Positions 62,709 to 64,000 of a stretch of DNA of 64,000 bases are shown here, piece after piece (within the stretch, counting starts at the first letter, position 1; each line of letters starts with the position of its first letter). The translations under genes and the position numbers were made by a program. The notes under the pieces were generated by a model. It worked only from the letters and a program-made list of their open reading frames with translations, was not told where the DNA came from and did not search any database. The DNA is taken from NCBI RefSeq assembly GCF_000499845.2, contig NC_023749.2:28978381-29042380 (forward strand), read 5' to 3'. Source of the DNA: Phaseolus vulgaris. Its lineage: Eukaryota > Streptophyta > Magnoliopsida > Fabales > Fabaceae.

Positions 62709-64000
62709 ATGACTCGAACAAAATCCTCCTTCAACCCTCCTCCCAACGTAAAATACAAGGCCTTGTACCCTTGGGCCTCTACTGAACTCCTCGACGAAAC
62801 CTCCACTCTCGACTCTAGCGAGGACGTGAGGAAGCATCGGGAAGGGGAGCCTGACTACAAAGGACGAGTGTTTGGGAGGGAGAGTGACACGCACGTCTCA
62901 ATTCGTCCCTGTGCAAAGGGCGAACCCGTGTGTGCCGATGACCGGGCCAATGATGGAGCGCCCTTCTTCTTCCTTTACTCAACCATTTTTAAACGGATCA
63001 AACTTCGTCTCCCACTCACTAGCTTTAGAGGGTGTTGCTCACGGAGATCAACGTGGCCCCCGCCCAGCTGCATCCCAACAGTTGGGCCTTCATGAGGGCG
63101 TTCGCTATATTGTGCAACCACTTTGGGCACCCTCCTTCCGTCGACGTCTTCCTTCATTTCTTCGAAGCTAAGAGCCCCGTGAAGAACCTTTGGTGAGCTT
63201 TAGTGGCGTGGAAGGGAAAGTCCTCCTCATGCTCTTCTAACAATCCTATAAGGTCTTCAAGGGGAAGTTTTTTAGGGTGTGTTGTACCGAGCACGACCCC
63301 ACCCTTCTGGACGGGTTCCCCCTTTACTGGGTGAGGGAACTAAAGCTTAAGAAGCCCAAAACTCTCGAGGAACTGGCCCCTCCCGATCGCGAAGTGTGCC
63401 AGATTCTTGCAATTTTAGGGGCAATGTTCAACACTGCCCAACTGATCAAACATGAGTTCAGCCCTTCGAGCCTCAAGGGCTATATCGGTTCGTCTCTACT
63501 TCCTTCTTCACTTCACTTTGTTTGCCTGTTATCATTCTATTATGCTTGAGTGTTCTACTTCTTCATACTTACGTATTTGCTGACCTCTATTAGTGTCTTC
63601 TCATGTCTTCTTATCTTGGTGTAGGCATGGTACTTAACAAAGAGAAACGGGCTAGTTGATGCCCTTGCCTGCCGCCAAGAGGCGCTTGGTGCCGCGGGTG
63701 CCTCAGCTCCTTCCGCCCCCATCGACTCTGCCCACGCCGCACCTAACCCAGCCCCTTTTGCTCCCATCGCTGAAGTCCCCCTCGTCGCTTTCCGGACCTC
63801 ACCTACTCCAGCCCCCCTTGAGAAGGACAAAGGGGTCATGGAGATTGAATCTAATGGAGACGAAGACACCGCCGAAGGGCCCGTCTTTAAGAGACGAAGG
63901 GCGATTGTGGCGACGACCTCCCACTCCACCACCATAGGCTGCCCTGCATCGTTCAGGGACCATCCGCCAAGTGCTTCTTCCCCCCACGGCCTCCTTGCGC
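62709..64000 (+). pseudogene. aORF gene of Tat-4, frameshifted
   Basis: ATG 62709 opens 'MTRTKSSFNPPP', like Tat-2 'MTRTKITPNPPP'. The Transposase_28-like domain is readable but has a shift near 63030, a TGA near 63195 and a TAA near 63238. Exon 1 ends 'SLKGYI-G' at 63487. A 137-bp intron (63488-63624; GTTCGT...GGTGTAG) leads to 'GMVLNKEKRA', then a shift with TGA at about 63657. The following reading 'APSAP' ... 'VFKRRR' matches Tat-3. It runs past the window edge. Non-functional as it stands. Confidence 0.85.

Larger units (their letters stand above)
61243..64000 (-). mobile_element. Tat-4: left end of a Tat-lineage element, continues past the window
   Basis: 3' LTR (61243-62139), polypurine tract, then the aORF gene on the plus strand, as in Tat-2. 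The five bases before the LTR are gaatg; the right flank is outside. gag-pol should lie to the right on the minus strand. Confidence 0.88.

Overview
This is plant nuclear DNA made almost entirely of nested transposable elements. The source is most likely a papilionoid legume such as Vigna or Phaseolus. That assignment is an inference from Tat-type Ty3/gypsy elements with legume-like ends and an LTR family built on AAACAATCGGTTGTTT motifs; it is not proven. I see no complete host gene, rRNA, tRNA or CRISPR array. The setting looks like pericentromeric heterochromatin.

Layout. (1) <1-9643: Tat-1, a decayed Tat-lineage element on the minus strand, hit by a solo LTR at 2155-3301. (2) 9896-12066: a solo LTR that itself contains another solo LTR (10832-11837); both have perfect 5-bp target site duplications (TSDs). 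(3) 12494-17576: a non-autonomous CACTA DNA transposon (TSD att) carrying seven exons of a GH47/EDEM-like alpha-mannosidase gene. (4) 17620-29624: Tat-2, a young 12-kb element with near-identical 792-bp LTRs and TSD agaag. (5) 29883-31592: a solo LTR (TSD acctc). (6) 32023-39398: a non-autonomous, Athila-like LTR element, each of whose LTRs was later invaded by another solo LTR. (7) 39404-43927: degenerate material, including a 40-bp minisatellite, an unidentified gene-like stretch and a retroelement fragment. (8) 43928-54433: Tat-3, a heavily mutated element on the plus strand, carrying solo LTRs at 47477-48645 and 52642-53779. (9) 54500-56935: two LINE fragments around an LTR-like piece. (10) 57000-60706: AT-rich DNA with an LTR-like relic. 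(11) 61243-64000: the left part of Tat-4, on the minus strand and inserted into an older LTR.

How the parts work together. Each Tat element has gag, protease, reverse transcriptase, a degenerate RNase H plus a second RNase H, and integrase on one strand. A second gene (here called aORF) lies between pol and the 3' LTR on the opposite strand. Side-by-side reading of Tat-2, Tat-3 and Tat-4 shows that aORF is a spliced gene: a conserved coding intron joins a Transposase_28-like domain to a low-complexity and coiled-coil half, and in the two copies that retain it there is a 5'UTR intron as well. gag-pol and aORF are convergent, and element-specific tandem repeats lie between their 3' ends.

The most interesting signals are the antisense spliced aORF gene, the gene capture by the CACTA element, and the paired palindromic motifs in one LTR family, which are spaced exactly 21 bp apart in all six pairs examined. 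All boundaries were read by eye; no alignment or database search was run.
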